64,000 nucleotides of DNA, taken from contig NZ_CP094669.1 of NCBI RefSeq assembly GCF_022827545.1, positions 2,694,001 through 2,758,000 on the forward strand. The letters run 5' to 3'. Position numbers and translations under genes: made by a program. Positions within the stretch are counted from its first letter, which is position 1. Each line of letters opens with the position of its first letter. Origin of the DNA: Hymenobacter tibetensis. Its GTDB lineage: Bacteria; Bacteroidota; Bacteroidia; Cytophagales; Hymenobacteraceae. The notes beneath the pieces were generated by a model, which saw only the letters and a program-made list of their open reading frames with translations, was not told the origin of the DNA and did no database searches. Positions 24,288-34,918 of this stretch are shown one piece after another.

Positions 24288-26210
24288 ATGATGGCTGAAC
24301 AGCAAGTACCCACCGCTACCACTCCCGACCACGGCTACAATGAAGACAGTATCCGTTCTTTGGATTGGCGCGAGCATATTCGGCTTCGGCCGGGCATGTA
24401 CATTGGTAAGCTCGGCGATGGTTCCGCTTACGACGACGGCATTTATGTGTTGGTGAAAGAAGTCATTGACAACTCGATTGACGAGCACATAATGGGCCAC
24501 GGCCGCACGATTGACATCAAAATATCCGACCACCGCGTGCAGGTGCGCGACTACGGGCGCGGTGTGCCGCTTGGGAAGGTGGTGGATGTAGTAAGTAAGA
24601 TCAACACAGGCGGCAAATACGATAGTAAGGTCTTCCAGAAGTCTGTGGGCTTAAACGGAGTCGGCACCAAAGCGGTTAATGCGCTTAGCAATTACTTTTT
24701 AGTGCAGTCCGTCCGCGAGGGGATGATGAAGTCGGCGGAGTTTTCGCAGGGCAACTTGGTGCAAGACCCCAAGCCGGTGAAAACCAGCCAGCGCAACGGC
24801 ACGCTCATCACCTTCCAGCCCGACGATACCATTTTCCGTAACTACCGCTTTATCCCGGAGTACCTGGAAAATCAGATCTGGAATTATGTGTACCTGAATG
24901 CGGGCCTGACCATCAATTTCAACGGTCAGAAATACTACTCCGAGAACGGGCTGCTCGATTTGCTGGCTCGCAAAATCGACCAGGAAAGCCGCCGCTACGA
25001 CATCATCCACCTGAAAGGAGAGGATATCGAGCTGGCTCTAACCCACGGCAACGACTACGGCGAAGAGTATTATTCGTTTGTGAACGGGCAATACACCACG
25101 CAAGGCGGTACGCACCTCTCGGCTTTTCGCGAGGCAGTGGTCAAAACCCTGCGGGAGTTCTACAAAAAGGAGTATGATGCCGCCGACATTCGGGGTAGCA
25201 TTGTGGCCGCTATTTCGGTGCGGGTGCAGGAGCCGGTGTTCGAGAGCCAAACCAAAACCAAGCTCGGCTCCATGAATATGGGCCCGGATGGCCCCACCGT
25301 GCGGGGCTTCATCCTGGACTTCGTGAAGGAGCACCTCGACAACTTCCTGCGTATGCACCCCGAAACAGCCGATTCGCTGAAGAAGCGCATCGAGCAGAAC
25401 GAGCGGGAGCGCAAAGACATGGCGGGCGTGAAGAAGCTAGCCAACCAGCGGGCCAAGAAAGCCAACCTGCACAACCGCAAGCTCCGCGACTGCCGTTTCC
25501 ACCTCGGCGAAGGCAAGCAGGAGCAGGAGGCCCTCACCACGCTCTTTATCACGGAAGGTGACTCGGCTTCGGGGTCCATCACCAAGAGCCGCAACGTGGA
25601 AACGGAAGCGGTGTTCAGCTTGCGTGGTAAGCCGCTGAACTGCTTTGGTCTGAAAAAGAAAATCGTGTACGAGAACGAAGAGCTGAACCTGCTACAGCAT
25701 GCTCTCAACATCGAAGAAGGTATTGAAGGGTTGCGCTACAACCGCGTAGTAGTAGCCACCGATGCCGACGTAGATGGCATGCACATCCGGTTGCTGCTGC
25801 TGACCTTCTTTCTCCAGTTCTTCCCCGATTTGGTACGCAATGGGCACGTGTTCATTCTGGAAACTCCGCTTTTCCGCGTCCGCAACAAGAAGAACACCAT
25901 TTACTGCTACAACGAACAGGAAAAGCAGGCCGCTATGCGCCAACTGGGCCGCAACCCCGAGGTTACGCGCTTTAAGGGCTTGGGTGAGATTTCGCCGGAC
26001 GAGTTTGGTAAGTTCATTGGCGACAACATCAAGCTAGAGCCTGTGATTCTGCAATCCGACCGTTCGATTCAGCAAGTGCTCAACTATTACATGGGCAAAA
26101 ATACCCCCGCTCGTCAGGAGTTTATTATTGAAAATCTGCGTTTGGAGAAGGACTTGGTAACGTCCGATGTACTTCCGGTGGCTGAAGTGCCCGAAGAAGA
26201 CTTGGCGTAA
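24288..26210 (+). CDS. parE: DNA topoisomerase IV subunit B
   Basis: A 640-residue type IIA topoisomerase ATPase subunit. It has the GHKL ATP site (RPGMYIG, then [10 protein letters not shown] and the glycine-rich lid [13 protein letters not shown]), the transducer domain and the TOPRIM domain (ITEGDSASG and DADVDGMHI). It lacks the long insertion seen in many GyrB proteins and sits directly upstream of the ParC-type gene, which supports topoisomerase IV over gyrase. Together they decatenate chromosomes with ATP. The short C-terminal tail after [11 protein letters not shown] is acidic. ATG at 24288 gives a short charged leader before the ATPase fold. Confidence 0.95.
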   Translation: MMAEQQVPTATTPDHGYNEDSIRSLDWREHIRLRPGMYIGKLGDGSAYDDGIYVLVKEVIDNSIDEHIMGHGRTIDIKISDHRVQVRDYGRGVPLGKVVDVVSKINTGGKYDSKVFQKSVGLNGVGTKAVNALSNYFLVQSVREGMMKSAEFSQGNLVQDPKPVKTSQRNGTLITFQPDDTIFRNYRFIPEYLENQIWNYVYLNAGLTINFNGQKYYSENGLLDLLARKIDQESRRYDIIHLKGEDIELALTHGNDYGEEYYSFVNGQYTTQGGTHLSAFREAVVKTLREFYKKEYDAADIRGSIVAAISVRVQEPVFESQTKTKLGSMNMGPDGPTVRGFILDFVKEHLDNFLRMHPETADSLKKRIEQNERERKDMAGVKKLANQRAKKANLHNRKLRDCRFHLGEGKQEQEALTTLFITEGDSASGSITKSRNVETEAVFSLRGKPLNCFGLKKKIVYENEELNLLQHALNIEEGIEGLRYNRVVVATDADVDGMHIRLLLLTFFLQFFPDLVRNGHVFILETPLFRVRNKKNTIYCYNEQEKQAAMRQLGRNPEVTRFKGLGEISPDEFGKFIGDNIKLEPVILQSDRSIQQVLNYYMGKNTPARQEFIIENLRLEKDLVTSDVLPVAEVPEEDLA

Positions 26211-26353
26211 TAAGGAAGTAGTGTTGATACGCACCCGAACCTTGCTGCCGGCCCGATCTAGCTTTGGATGGTAAGTGGGAGGGATAAAGTATTTAAAGCA
26301 TTGCACCTCCGATTAGCAGTCGGAGAGAGGTACAAGAACATTAACGGTGGCAA

Positions 26354-29332
26354 GTGCCACACCCTACTGTGTCAGAAGAGAAGAACTCCCAAGATCCGAA
26401 TCAAGAAGAGCAGCCCAACCTGTTTGGTGCCGGTGACTCCTTTGAGTTCGGGTCAGAGCCGGCCACGCCGGCGGATGCCGATGCTGCAGCCGACGATGCC
26501 GCACAGTTCGTGGTAAGCGAAACGGGCGAGTTGCTGCTGGCTGAATCGAGCAGCGACGCAGAAACCGTAACGGAGCCCGAGCCCATAACCGAGCAGGCAG
26601 AAGAAGAGCCGAAATTTGCGCCGGGCGAAACCATCCATGACGTAGCCACCGTGAACGGCATGTACCAGAACTGGTTTCTGGACTACGCCAGCTACGTGAT
26701 TCTGGAGCGGGCTGTGCCGGCCATTGAAGATGGCCTCAAGCCCGTGCAGCGCCGCATCCTGCACGCTATGAACGAAATGGATGATGGCCGCTTCAACAAA
26801 GTAGCCAACGTCATTGGGCAAACCATGCAGTATCACCCACACGGCGATGCCTCCATCGGCGACGCTATGGTGAACCTGGGCCAGAAGGATTTGCTGATTG
26901 AAACGCAGGGCAACTGGGGCGACATTCGCACTGGCGACAGTGCGGCAGCACCCCGCTACATCGAAGCTCGCCTGAGCAAGTTTGCGCTGGAGGTGGTCTT
27001 CAACCCCGACATTACGGAGTGGCAGATGAGCTACGACGGCCGCAAGCGCGAGCCGACCACGTTGCCGGTGAAGTTTCCGCTGCTGTTAGCGCAGGGCGTG
27101 GAGGGTATTGCGGTGGGCTTGAGCACGAAAATCATGCCCCACAACTTCCGCGAGTTGTGTAAAGCCAGCATTGATGTGCTGCGGGGCCGTGATATTCAGT
27201 TGTTTCCCGATTTTCCAACGGGTGGCCTCTGCGACATAAGCAATTACAATTCCGGTCAGCGGGGTGCCAAAATCCGCTTGCGCGCTACCATCGAGAAGGT
27301 CGATAAAACCATGCTCGTCATCCGCGACATTCCGTACGGCACCACCACCACGGCGCTGATGGAAAGCATCGTGAAGGCCTCGGAAGCCAACAAAATCAAG
27401 ATTCGGAAGGTAGTTGACAACACGGCGGCGGCCGTGGAAATCCAGGTGCACTTGCCCGCAGGCGTGTCGCCGGACCTGACCATGGATGCGCTCTACGCCT
27501 TCACCGACTGCGAGGTCAGCATTTCGCCCAACACCTGCGTTATTATCGAGGATAAGCCACGCTTTGTGGGCGTAGAAGACATGTTGCGCCTGAGCACCCA
27601 GAAAACGGTGCGCTTGCTGGAGCGAGAACTGGAAATCAGACAAGAGGAGCTGCAGGAAAAGTGGCATTCCGCTTCGCTGGAAAAGATTTTCATCGAGAAC
27701 CGCATCTACCGCAAAATCGAGGAGTGCGAAACCTGGGAAGACATACTCGCCACTATTGATGCCGGCTTAAGAAAGTTTGTGCGCATTGAAGGCGAGAAGC
27801 CCAAAGCCAACGACACGCGCCTCGTGCTCCGCCGCGCCATCACCGAAGACGACTTGACGCGCCTGACCGAAATCCGCATCAAGCGCATCAGTAAGTTCGA
27901 CGGTTTCAAGGCCGAGGAGTACATCTTGCGGTTGGAAACTGAGCTGGCGGAAGTAGCCGACCACTTGGCTAACATCACTCGCTACGCCATTCACTACTTC
28001 GAGGGCCTGCTGAAAAAGTACGGCCAGAGCCGGGAGCGTAAAACGCAACTGCGCACCTTCGACGTGGTAACGGCCCAGAAAGTGGCCGTGGCCAACCAGA
28101 AGCTGTACGTAAACCGCCAAGATGGCTTTGTAGGCTTCGGTCTGAAAAAAGACAAAGACGATTCGGTGGTGTTTGTGTGTGACTGCTCCGACCTAGATGA
28201 CATCATCGCCATCAAGCGCGACGGCACGTTTGTAGTAAGCCGGATTGCCGAGAAAACCTTCGTTGGCAAGGACATCCTGCACGTGGGCGTTTACAACAAG
28301 AATGACGACCGGATGGTGTACAACATGGTGTACTTGGATGGCGCCAGCGGCATCAGCTTCGCGAAGCGCTTCCTAGTTACGGGCATCACCCGCGACCGTA
28401 CGTATGACCTGACCAAGGGCACCAAGGGCACCAAAGTGCTGTATCTGACGGCTAACCCTAACTCGGAAAGCGAGATTGTAAGCGTACAGCTCTCCGACAA
28501 AGCACCCGCCCGCGTCAAGCAGTTTGATTTCGACTTTGCCGAGCTAGCTATCAAAGGCAAAGGCTCGATGGGCAACATCGTAACCAAGCAGCCAATCAAG
28601 AAGATAACCCAGAAAACCTTGGGCGACAGCACCCTAGGCGGACGGGAAGTATTCTTCGACAGCGTGGTAGGCCGCCTCAACCACGCCGGCCACGGCCGCT
28701 ACCTAGGCGCCTTCGACACCGACGATATGCTGCTGCGAGTGTATAAGGATGGCGCGTATGAATTAACGCCACCTGACCTCTCGTTGCACTTCGATACAGC
28801 CAACATGGTGATCTTGCGCAAGTTCGAGCCCGATACGGTAATCAGCGCCGTATATGTCGAAGGTGAGTCCAAGACGCACTATGTAAAGCGCTTCAAAATC
28901 GAGACTACGTCGTCTAAGCGCTTCGTCTTTATTTCGGAAACAAAGGGTTCCAAGCTCCTGTGCGCCACTTGCCATCCTGAGCCGCAGGTAGAAATAAAGC
29001 TACAGCGCGATAAAAAGGCTGATAAGGAAAATGAAAAGCTTCACCTCCACCAGTTTATTGATGTGAAAGGGTGGAAGGCGATGGGCAACAAGCTGAACTA
29101 CTTCAAGGTGCACGCCGTGGCGCTGCTCACCGACGAAGGCCCCGAGCCGCAACGCCGCGAAATAAAGAAACGCAGTGCTGCCCCCGCCCCGCGCGCCGCA
29201 GCCAGTGAGAGTGACACCGAGGAAGCGGTTCCGCTACCCGAACTAACCGGACCAGTGGACATTTCAGACGCCGATGTAGCGCAAGCTCAGGCCATTCTCA
29301 AAACGCCTAAGTCCCAGCTAAAGCTGTTTTAA
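26354..29332 (+). CDS. parC: DNA topoisomerase IV subunit A
   Basis: A 992-residue (or 987) GyrA/ParC-type subunit. After an acidic low-complexity N-terminal extension of about 90 residues come the winged-helix core (DGLKPVQRRILHAM), YHPHGDASIGDAMV and the catalytic tyrosine in AAPRYIEARL (about residue 200). A coiled-coil domain and a divergent beta-pinwheel C-terminal domain follow. It starts 143 bp after parE. There is no ATG at the start: GTG 26354 or GTG 26369 (giving MSEEKNSQ) must be used, the second being attractive. The acidic N-terminal extension is unusual compared with E. coli ParC. Confidence 0.94.
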   Translation: MPHPTVSEEKNSQDPNQEEQPNLFGAGDSFEFGSEPATPADADAAADDAAQFVVSETGELLLAESSSDAETVTEPEPITEQAEEEPKFAPGETIHDVATVNGMYQNWFLDYASYVILERAVPAIEDGLKPVQRRILHAMNEMDDGRFNKVANVIGQTMQYHPHGDASIGDAMVNLGQKDLLIETQGNWGDIRTGDSAAAPRYIEARLSKFALEVVFNPDITEWQMSYDGRKREPTTLPVKFPLLLAQGVEGIAVGLSTKIMPHNFRELCKASIDVLRGRDIQLFPDFPTGGLCDISNYNSGQRGAKIRLRATIEKVDKTMLVIRDIPYGTTTTALMESIVKASEANKIKIRKVVDNTAAAVEIQVHLPAGVSPDLTMDALYAFTDCEVSISPNTCVIIEDKPRFVGVEDMLRLSTQKTVRLLERELEIRQEELQEKWHSASLEKIFIENRIYRKIEECETWEDILATIDAGLRKFVRIEGEKPKANDTRLVLRRAITEDDLTRLTEIRIKRISKFDGFKAEEYILRLETELAEVADHLANITRYAIHYFEGLLKKYGQSRERKTQLRTFDVVTAQKVAVANQKLYVNRQDGFVGFGLKKDKDDSVVFVCDCSDLDDIIAIKRDGTFVVSRIAEKTFVGKDILHVGVYNKNDDRMVYNMVYLDGASGISFAKRFLVTGITRDRTYDLTKGTKGTKVLYLTANPNSESEIVSVQLSDKAPARVKQFDFDFAELAIKGKGSMGNIVTKQPIKKITQKTLGDSTLGGREVFFDSVVGRLNHAGHGRYLGAFDTDDMLLRVYKDGAYELTPPDLSLHFDTANMVILRKFEPDTVISAVYVEGESKTHYVKRFKIETTSSKRFVFISETKGSKLLCATCHPEPQVEIKLQRDKKADKENEKLHLHQFIDVKGWKAMGNKLNYFKVHAVALLTDEGPEPQRREIKKRSAAPAPRAAASESDTEEAVPLPELTGPVDISDADVAQAQAILKTPKSQLKLF

Positions 29333-29348
29333 TTTCACTTTTGATGCA

Positions 29349-29373
29349 CGCCCCACCGCAACCCGGTGGGGCG
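29349..29373 (+). terminator. Terminator downstream of parC
   Basis: Perfect 10-bp GC-rich stem (29349-29358 and 29364-29373) with a 5-base loop, starting 17 bases after the parC stop. The following T-run is weak. Confidence 0.6.
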
Positions 29374-29592
29374 TTGCGTTAGAGGGCTGGCCGGTTCTTA
29401 GACAAAGGCACGTTCAGACCACAATGTAGCCGGACAGAAAAAGCCGCATGCACCCAGCATAAGTGGTTGCGAGACGGGAAGTTGCCGTGCCACCAGTGCC
29501 GTTTTCACTTGAACTACTAGCATTCTGCCCGTCGTTGTATCCGTAAAAGGGTGGGGTCCGAAAAATAGACAACGCTCTGTTGAGTTACGGAA

Positions 29593-29617
29593 TGCGGTAT
29601 TTGCCATAAATACCGCA
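29593..29617. promoter_or_regulatory. Palindrome in the promoter region of a TPR gene
   Basis: Arms 29593-29602 and 29608-29617 are perfect reverse complements with a 5-base spacer (TGCGGTATTT and its complement). They end 21 bases before the ATG at 29639 and abut a -7-like CACTTTTG. It could be an operator or a leader hairpin. The rest of the 29333-29638 gap holds only the parC terminator. Confidence 0.35.
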
Positions 29618-29638
29618 CTTTTGGGAGTATTTGCTGTC

Positions 29639-30505
29639 ATGAAGTTGTTTGTTCGTTTGCTTTTGCTGGTGCTGCTGGCGTGGCTGCCTGCCACGCCGGG
29701 TGCAGCGCAGTTTCGCAAACCCAAACCCAAGCCAGCGCCCCCAGTGGAGTCGCCGCTTTCGGCGGAGGTGAACAGACTATTGGCAGAAGCCCGGGTGTTG
29801 CAACTGCAATACAAAGAATCGGAGGCGCTAGCCAAGTACGAGTTGGTGTTGTCCAAGGCGCCCGCCACCTATGAGGCATTATGGAAGGCTGCTGTGCTGA
29901 GCGTCCACATTGGCTCACGCTATACCGACGAAACCCGGAAAATAGCCTATTTCTCTGCCGCTCGGCTCTATTCTAGTCGAGCCTTGGTTATACGCCCTGA
30001 AGGCGCCGAGAGCAACTACGTGGAGGCGCTGGCCCTCGCCAATCAGGCAACACTGCTCACTGCCCGTGCCCGGCTGTTAGCGTACAGTGAAATGAAGCCG
30101 TACATCTTCAAAGCGGTGGCGCTACGGCCCGACTTTGCGGATGCTTGGCAGCTGTACGGCCGTTGGCACTTCCGCGTCGACCACTATAACTTGCTGGAAC
30201 GCATTTACAGCCGGTTTTTCTTAGGTGGCACCCCGGGCGATGCAAGTAGTGATATTGCCATCGAAGCTCTAACGCGGGCACATGAGTTGGAGCCGCAGCG
30301 CATACAGTTTGCCTACGATTTAGCCAGAATTCATCTGACCCAACAGCACCGTACCCGCGCTATAGCGGCCCTACAAGATGCCATTGAAATCACGCCCGAA
30401 ACGGCAGAGCAACTAGAAATCAGCCGGCGCTGCCGCAAACTACTGGTGCAGCTCAACCGCAAAATGCTCAAGCAAGTGCAGAACCGTGTGCGTGAGTTAG
30501 AGTAA
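29639..30505 (+). CDS. TPR-like periplasmic protein
   Basis: A 288-residue exported protein: signal peptide about residues 1-24 (ending PGAAQ), then a lysine/proline-rich linker (FRKPKPKPAPP). The rest is helical with TPR-like units, for example ARVLQLQYKESEALAKYELVL, ALRPDFADAWQLYGRW and EALTRAHELEPQRIQFAYDLA. Such proteins act as scaffolds; the partner is unknown. ATG at 29639 is preferred to a TTG at 29621 because it starts the signal peptide. A second TPR protein follows on the same strand. Confidence 0.75.
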   Translation: MKLFVRLLLLVLLAWLPATPGAAQFRKPKPKPAPPVESPLSAEVNRLLAEARVLQLQYKESEALAKYELVLSKAPATYEALWKAAVLSVHIGSRYTDETRKIAYFSAARLYSSRALVIRPEGAESNYVEALALANQATLLTARARLLAYSEMKPYIFKAVALRPDFADAWQLYGRWHFRVDHYNLLERIYSRFFLGGTPGDASSDIAIEALTRAHELEPQRIQFAYDLARIHLTQQHRTRAIAALQDAIEITPETAEQLEISRRCRKLLVQLNRKMLKQVQNRVRELE

Positions 30506-30590
30506 AACGCCAGTCCGAAAAGAACCTGCGCCACCCTGCTTGCACCGAAGGCAAGCGCAGGCTGCGGCACTTCTGCGTGGTTGTGGTCGT

Positions 30591-30598
30591 TATCTTTG
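30591..30598 (+). promoter_or_regulatory. Bacteroidota-type -7 box before the second TPR gene
   Basis: TATCTTTG, an exact TAnnTTTG match, 35 bases before GTG 30633. It argues for translation starting at 30633 and not at the upstream TTG 30540. Confidence 0.4.
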
Positions 30599-30632
30599 CT
30601 ACCAGATCTACTCCTGCCTCGAAACTGTGTTG

Positions 30633-31766
30633 GTGAATTCTTTGTGCTCTTATCTACGCTGGTTACCCGTTGCGGCGCTTGTGAGCCTGGTTTGCTCTTG
30701 TGGCACAACGTCCAATGAGGAGATGCCCGAAACAATGGTTAGCCTGGCGACGGTGGAGAGTGGCCCCAAGATCCAGGCCGAAGAGCTAGACGGAGCTATT
30801 AGCCGCCAGCCCCGTAATGCCTCGCTGTACGGCCGTCGGGCCGCTTTCCGCCTCGATGCCGGCCAGGTGGAACTAGCGCTGCAAGACATCAACCAAGCTC
30901 TCGAACTCGACGATGCTCCGGGTGAGTTTTATTTCACAAAATCCCGTGCCCTCCGGGCCCAAAGCAAGTACAAAGCTGCTTTGGAAGCTGCCGACGACGC
31001 TTCGCAGCATGGCTATGCGTCGGCAGAGCTGAATCTGCTGGTTGGCGAAACGTACCTGGCCTCGCGCGAATACCAAACGGCCATCGACTACCTCGACCGC
31101 GCCTTGCAGCAGCAACCCGACCATTCTGCCGCTTTGTTTTACAAGGGTGTGGCCTACGTAGGACTGCAAGACACTGTACAGGCGCTTGACTATTTGCGGG
31201 CCAGTTTGGCGCGTGACCCTCGCCAGCCCGAAACGTTGCACCAATTGGCTTTTCTCTCCAACGCGTACCGGCAACCCGCTATGGCTGCCATCTACGCCAC
31301 TCGGGGATTGAAGCTTGCACCCACGTACGGCCCTCTTTTGTACGACTACGGCCGGCAATTTGAATTGCAGAACCTACCGGATAGTGCCACCCGCATCTAC
31401 GCCAAAGTAGTACAACTTGACACCACCTTCTACCGGGCTGATTATCGGTTGGGATTAGCCGCATACAAGAAACGGAATTACGCAGTAGCCATTACGCACT
31501 TGCAGCGAGCATTGCGCCGCTCTGCGCGACTGGCCGATGCCCGTCAGATGTTGGCTGAAAGCTTCGAGAGCCTCAGCCGGTACGCGGAGGCAGCCGATCA
31601 GTATCGGTTGCTGGTTGCGGAAAACCCAGGTAACCGCCACTGGACGTACAAGGCGTGGAAGGTAGGAAACCGGGCCCGTGGTGTCATCGTGGATGAAACC
31701 CCGCGGCAGGCAGCAGCGCCAGAAGAACAATTGGAGCCTATTTCCGCTCTGCGCCCTCGGCTCTAG
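30633..31766 (+). CDS. TPR-repeat lipoprotein
   Basis: From GTG 30633 the product has 377 residues and a good lipoprotein signal (WLPVAALVSLVCSC), so it is probably lipid-anchored in the periplasm. The upstream frame to TTG 30540 adds cysteine-rich residues that do not fit. Eight or so TPR-like units follow, e.g. ASLYGRRAAFRLDAGQVELALQDINQAL, SAALFYKGVAYVGLQDTVQALDYL and YRLGLAAYKKRNYAVAITHLQRAL. It begins 127 bp after the previous TPR gene. TPR lipoproteins in Bacteroidota support envelope complexes or gliding/secretion systems, but no such genes are nearby. Confidence 0.75.
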   Translation: MNSLCSYLRWLPVAALVSLVCSCGTTSNEEMPETMVSLATVESGPKIQAEELDGAISRQPRNASLYGRRAAFRLDAGQVELALQDINQALELDDAPGEFYFTKSRALRAQSKYKAALEAADDASQHGYASAELNLLVGETYLASREYQTAIDYLDRALQQQPDHSAALFYKGVAYVGLQDTVQALDYLRASLARDPRQPETLHQLAFLSNAYRQPAMAAIYATRGLKLAPTYGPLLYDYGRQFELQNLPDSATRIYAKVVQLDTTFYRADYRLGLAAYKKRNYAVAITHLQRALRRSARLADARQMLAESFESLSRYAEAADQYRLLVAENPGNRHWTYKAWKVGNRARGVIVDETPRQAAAPEEQLEPISALRPRL

Positions 31767-31871
31767 CAGCAGACTACAAGCCCAATTCCGTTTTCATCCC
31801 TGTAATACAATGAATTTAGTATGAACTGCTTTTAAGCTGGTCATACTAGCAGGCACGGTGCACTGACACTA

Positions 31872-31932
31872 GTTGAGAAGGCGAGAAGAGTAGGCCGGTA
31901 TTCTCAACAAGATGCTGCTTGCACTCAGCAAG
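31872..31932 (+). promoter_or_regulatory. Leader hairpins upstream of thrS
   Basis: Two small inverted repeats, 31872-31879 with 31901-31908 (8 bp) and 31918-31922 with 31928-31932 (5 bp), precede the thrS start at 31992. They may be an mRNA leader structure or the end of the TPR transcript; I see no T-box or known regulatory motif. Confidence 0.25.
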
Positions 31933-31991
31933 ACCGCCTTTTCCGCTAACTTGCGGCCTCACGCTGTTTGTATAGCTAATTCCTCTATTTC

Positions 31992-33941
31992 ATGATTGAC
32001 ATCACGCTTCCCGACGGCTCGGTGCGCCAGTTTGTAGATGGCGCCACGGGCTACGATGTAGCTTCCAGTATCAGTGAAGGCTTGGCCCGCAATGCGCTAG
32101 GCGTACGCGTAAATGGCGAAGTGCGCGACTTGCACCGCCCCATTGGCCAAAATGCCAACCTGGAAATCCTAACCTGGAACGACCAGGACGGCAAGTCCGC
32201 CTTCTGGCACTCGTCGGCTCACTTGCTGGCGGAAGCCCTCGAAGCGCTATATCCTGGCGTGAAACTTGGCATCGGCCCAAGCATCGAGAATGGCTTCTAC
32301 TACGACATTGACTTGGGCGAGGGCCGCACTATCTCCACCGATGACTTCCCGGAAATCGAGAAGAAAATGCTGGAACTGGCCAAGCAGAAAAGCCAGTATG
32401 AGCGCCGTGAGGTAAGCAAGGCCGACGCCATTGCGTATTTCACGGAAAAGGCCGACCCGTATAAACTAGACTTGTTGGAGCGCCTTGAAGACGGCTCCAT
32501 CACCTTCTATACGCAAGGCAACTTCACCGACCTTTGCCGGGGCCCACATATTCCGGATACCAGCCCTATTAAGGCAGTTAAGCTGTTGAACGTGGCCGGG
32601 GCTTATTGGCGCGGCGACGAAAAGAACAAGCAGCTCACGCGTATCTACGGCATCACGTTCCCCAAAGCCAAAGAGCTAACGGAGTATCTTGAGCGGCTGG
32701 AAGAGGCCAAGCGCCGTGACCACCGCAAGCTGGGCAAAGAGCTAGAGCTGTTTGCGTTTTCCGACAAAGTAGGAGCCGGGCTGCCCTTGTGGCTGCCCAA
32801 AGGCACGATGTTGCGCGAGCGGCTAGAGCAGTTTCTGCGCAAAGCACAAGTGAAAGCTGGCTATCAGCCCGTCGTGACCCCGCACATTGGGGCCAAAGAC
32901 CTGTACGTAACTAGCGGCCACTACGAGAAGTACGGCGCCGACTCGTTTCAGCCCATCAAGACACCCAACCCGGGCGAGGAATTTTTCCTGAAGCCCATGA
33001 ACTGCCCGCATCATTGCGAGATCTACAAGACTAAGCCCCGTTCGTACCGCGACCTGCCGTTGCGCCTGGCGGAGTTTGGCACCGTGTATCGTTACGAGCA
33101 GAGCGGCGAACTACACGGCCTGACTCGTGTGCGCGGTTTCACGCAAGATGACGCCCACATTTTCTGCCGCCCCGACCAGGTGAAGGAAGAGTTCCTGAAA
33201 GTAATCGACATCGTGCTGTACGTGCTGAAGGCGCTGGACTTTCCTGAGTTCACGGCCCAGATTTCGCTTCGTGACCCAGAAAACAAGACCAAGTACATCG
33301 GGTCCGACGAAAACTGGTCTCGCGCCGAATCGGCCATTCAGGAAGCTGCCGCTGAGAAAGGCCTCACTACCGTAACTGAGTTAGGCGAGGCGGCTTTCTA
33401 CGGTCCTAAGCTCGACTTCATGGTGCGCGATGCCCTCGGCCGCAAGTGGCAGCTGGGGACTATTCAGGTGGATTACAATTTACCTGAACGTTTCGATTTG
33501 GAATATGTGGCTCCCGACAACTCGCGGCAGCGCCCTGTCATGATTCACCGGGCTCCGTTCGGTTCGCTGGAGCGCTTTGTAGCGGTGTTGATTGAGCACT
33601 GTGCCGGCAACTTCCCACTGTGGCTTTCGCCCGAGCAATTTGCCGTGCTGCCTATCTCCGAAAAGTATCATGACTATGCGCAGCAGGTATACGATGCGCT
33701 GTTGCAGGCAGAACTACGCGGAAACGTGGATCACCGCGACGAAAAAATTGGTCGTAAAATCCGCGACGCCGAAGTGTCGAAAGTGCCTTACATGCTCATA
33801 GTAGGGGAGAAAGAGCAGGAAAACGGTATTGTGTCAGTGCGTAAACATGGAGAAGGCGACGTCGGCTCAATGCCGATTGCCGACTTTATTAAGAGCTTTC
33901 AGACCCAAGTGGCAGACATGATGGACGGCAAAGCCGTATAA
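31992..33941 (+). CDS. thrS: Threonyl-tRNA synthetase
   Basis: A 649-residue class II synthetase with the standard order: TGS domain (about residues 1-62), editing domain with [11 protein letters not shown] and the cysteine-containing DLCRGPHIP, and catalytic core with the zinc ligands in [10 protein letters not shown] and the motif-2 region [28 protein letters not shown]. The anticodon-binding domain ends the protein. It attaches threonine to tRNA-Thr. Position just before infC-rpmI-rplT is the common bacterial order, often co-regulated. Confidence 0.97.
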   Translation: MIDITLPDGSVRQFVDGATGYDVASSISEGLARNALGVRVNGEVRDLHRPIGQNANLEILTWNDQDGKSAFWHSSAHLLAEALEALYPGVKLGIGPSIENGFYYDIDLGEGRTISTDDFPEIEKKMLELAKQKSQYERREVSKADAIAYFTEKADPYKLDLLERLEDGSITFYTQGNFTDLCRGPHIPDTSPIKAVKLLNVAGAYWRGDEKNKQLTRIYGITFPKAKELTEYLERLEEAKRRDHRKLGKELELFAFSDKVGAGLPLWLPKGTMLRERLEQFLRKAQVKAGYQPVVTPHIGAKDLYVTSGHYEKYGADSFQPIKTPNPGEEFFLKPMNCPHHCEIYKTKPRSYRDLPLRLAEFGTVYRYEQSGELHGLTRVRGFTQDDAHIFCRPDQVKEEFLKVIDIVLYVLKALDFPEFTAQISLRDPENKTKYIGSDENWSRAESAIQEAAAEKGLTTVTELGEAAFYGPKLDFMVRDALGRKWQLGTIQVDYNLPERFDLEYVAPDNSRQRPVMIHRAPFGSLERFVAVLIEHCAGNFPLWLSPEQFAVLPISEKYHDYAQQVYDALLQAELRGNVDHRDEKIGRKIRDAEVSKVPYMLIVGEKEQENGIVSVRKHGEGDVGSMPIADFIKSFQTQVADMMDGKAV

Positions 33942-33958
33942 AGACTGCTACAAGACAA

Positions 33959-33998
33959 CCATCAGTCGGATTTGCTATCGAGCAGATCCGACTGATGG
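33959..33998 (+). terminator. Hairpin downstream of thrS
   Basis: Stem 33959-33971 with 33986-33998 (13 bp), with an inner TGCT/AGCA pair. No T-run follows directly, so it may be a partial terminator or processing site between thrS and infC. Confidence 0.45.
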
Positions 33999-34168
33999 CC
34001 TTTAAAGGCATACATTTTATTGCGCTCAGCGGCAATTTTATATAGCCTTTTTTGAGCGTTTGGAAAAAATGGCGGATATTTACCCGCTGATTGAACCCAT
34101 TGAGCGTAGCTCGTGTCGTTTAAATCTTAGAAAAGAACTTTTTAGCTCACCCTCAAGATAACCAAGCC

Positions 34169-34822
34169 ATAGCTACCCCAAACCGCCGCTATATTCCTCG
34201 CGCTCAGGTCGAGGAGCCGTTTAAAATCAATCAGAAGATTACGGCTCGGGAAGTGCGCCTCGTCGGTGATAACATCGAACAAGGCATCTATTCAATTGAT
34301 CAAGCTAGGCGCTTCGCGCAGGAGCAGAATCTCGACCTTGTGGAGATTTCGCCTACTGCTGTCCCGCCTGTTTGCCGCGTTATCGACTACTCTAAATTCA
34401 AATATGAGCAGAAGAAAAAAACGCGTGAGCTAAAAGCCAAGCAGACGAAGGTCATTCTGAAAGAAATCCGTTTCGGCCCCAACACCGACGACCACGACTT
34501 TGCCTTCAAATTGAAGCACGCACAGGAATTCTTGCGCGAAGGCGCGAAAATCAAAGCGTACGTGCATTTCGTTGGCCGGAGTATTGTCTTCAAAGAACGA
34601 GGCGAGATTCTATTGCTCAAGTTTGCTCAGGCCCTCGAGGATCTGGCCAAAGTAGAGCAACTGCCCAAGCTGGAAGGCAAGCGTATGTTTTTGTACCTCG
34701 CTCCGAAAGTAGTGGCTCCTGCTAAACCAAAGCCTGCTGCTCCTGCGGCTCCCAAAGAAGCAGGTAAGGAAAAGGCGGGTCAGCCGGCACCGAAAGCTGC
34801 CACGCAGCCTGCTTCTGAATAA
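34169..34822 (+). CDS. infC: Translation initiation factor IF-3, apparent ATA start
   Basis: IF-3 binds the 30S subunit and controls start-site fidelity. Conserved text includes [37 protein letters not shown] and [15 protein letters not shown]. The first GTG (34253) would cut off the conserved [11 protein letters not shown] segment. In-frame sequence extends upstream through a run beginning [12 protein letters not shown] preceded by ATA at 34169, with no ATG, GTG or TTG in that stretch. I therefore place the start at ATA 34169 (217 residues), in line with the rare start codons used for infC autoregulation (AUU in E. coli). The C-terminus has an Ala/Pro/Lys-rich tail. rpmI and rplT follow. Confidence 0.9.
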   Translation: MATPNRRYIPRAQVEEPFKINQKITAREVRLVGDNIEQGIYSIDQARRFAQEQNLDLVEISPTAVPPVCRVIDYSKFKYEQKKKTRELKAKQTKVILKEIRFGPNTDDHDFAFKLKHAQEFLREGAKIKAYVHFVGRSIVFKERGEILLLKFAQALEDLAKVEQLPKLEGKRMFLYLAPKVVAPAKPKPAAPAAPKEAGKEKAGQPAPKAATQPASE

Positions 34823-34918
34823 CTAGATTTTTTGCGTGGTTTCGACCACTTTTTATGCTGGCGCACCGGCCCTAGGCAGCCGACCGCCGCAGTTTTTTCA
34901 CCTTTTACTACCTCCACA

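Noticed and set aside
29398..29868. 156-residue minus-strand frame over the start of the TPR gene
   Set aside because: It lies antisense to the TPR gene signal peptide and linker and has no domain.
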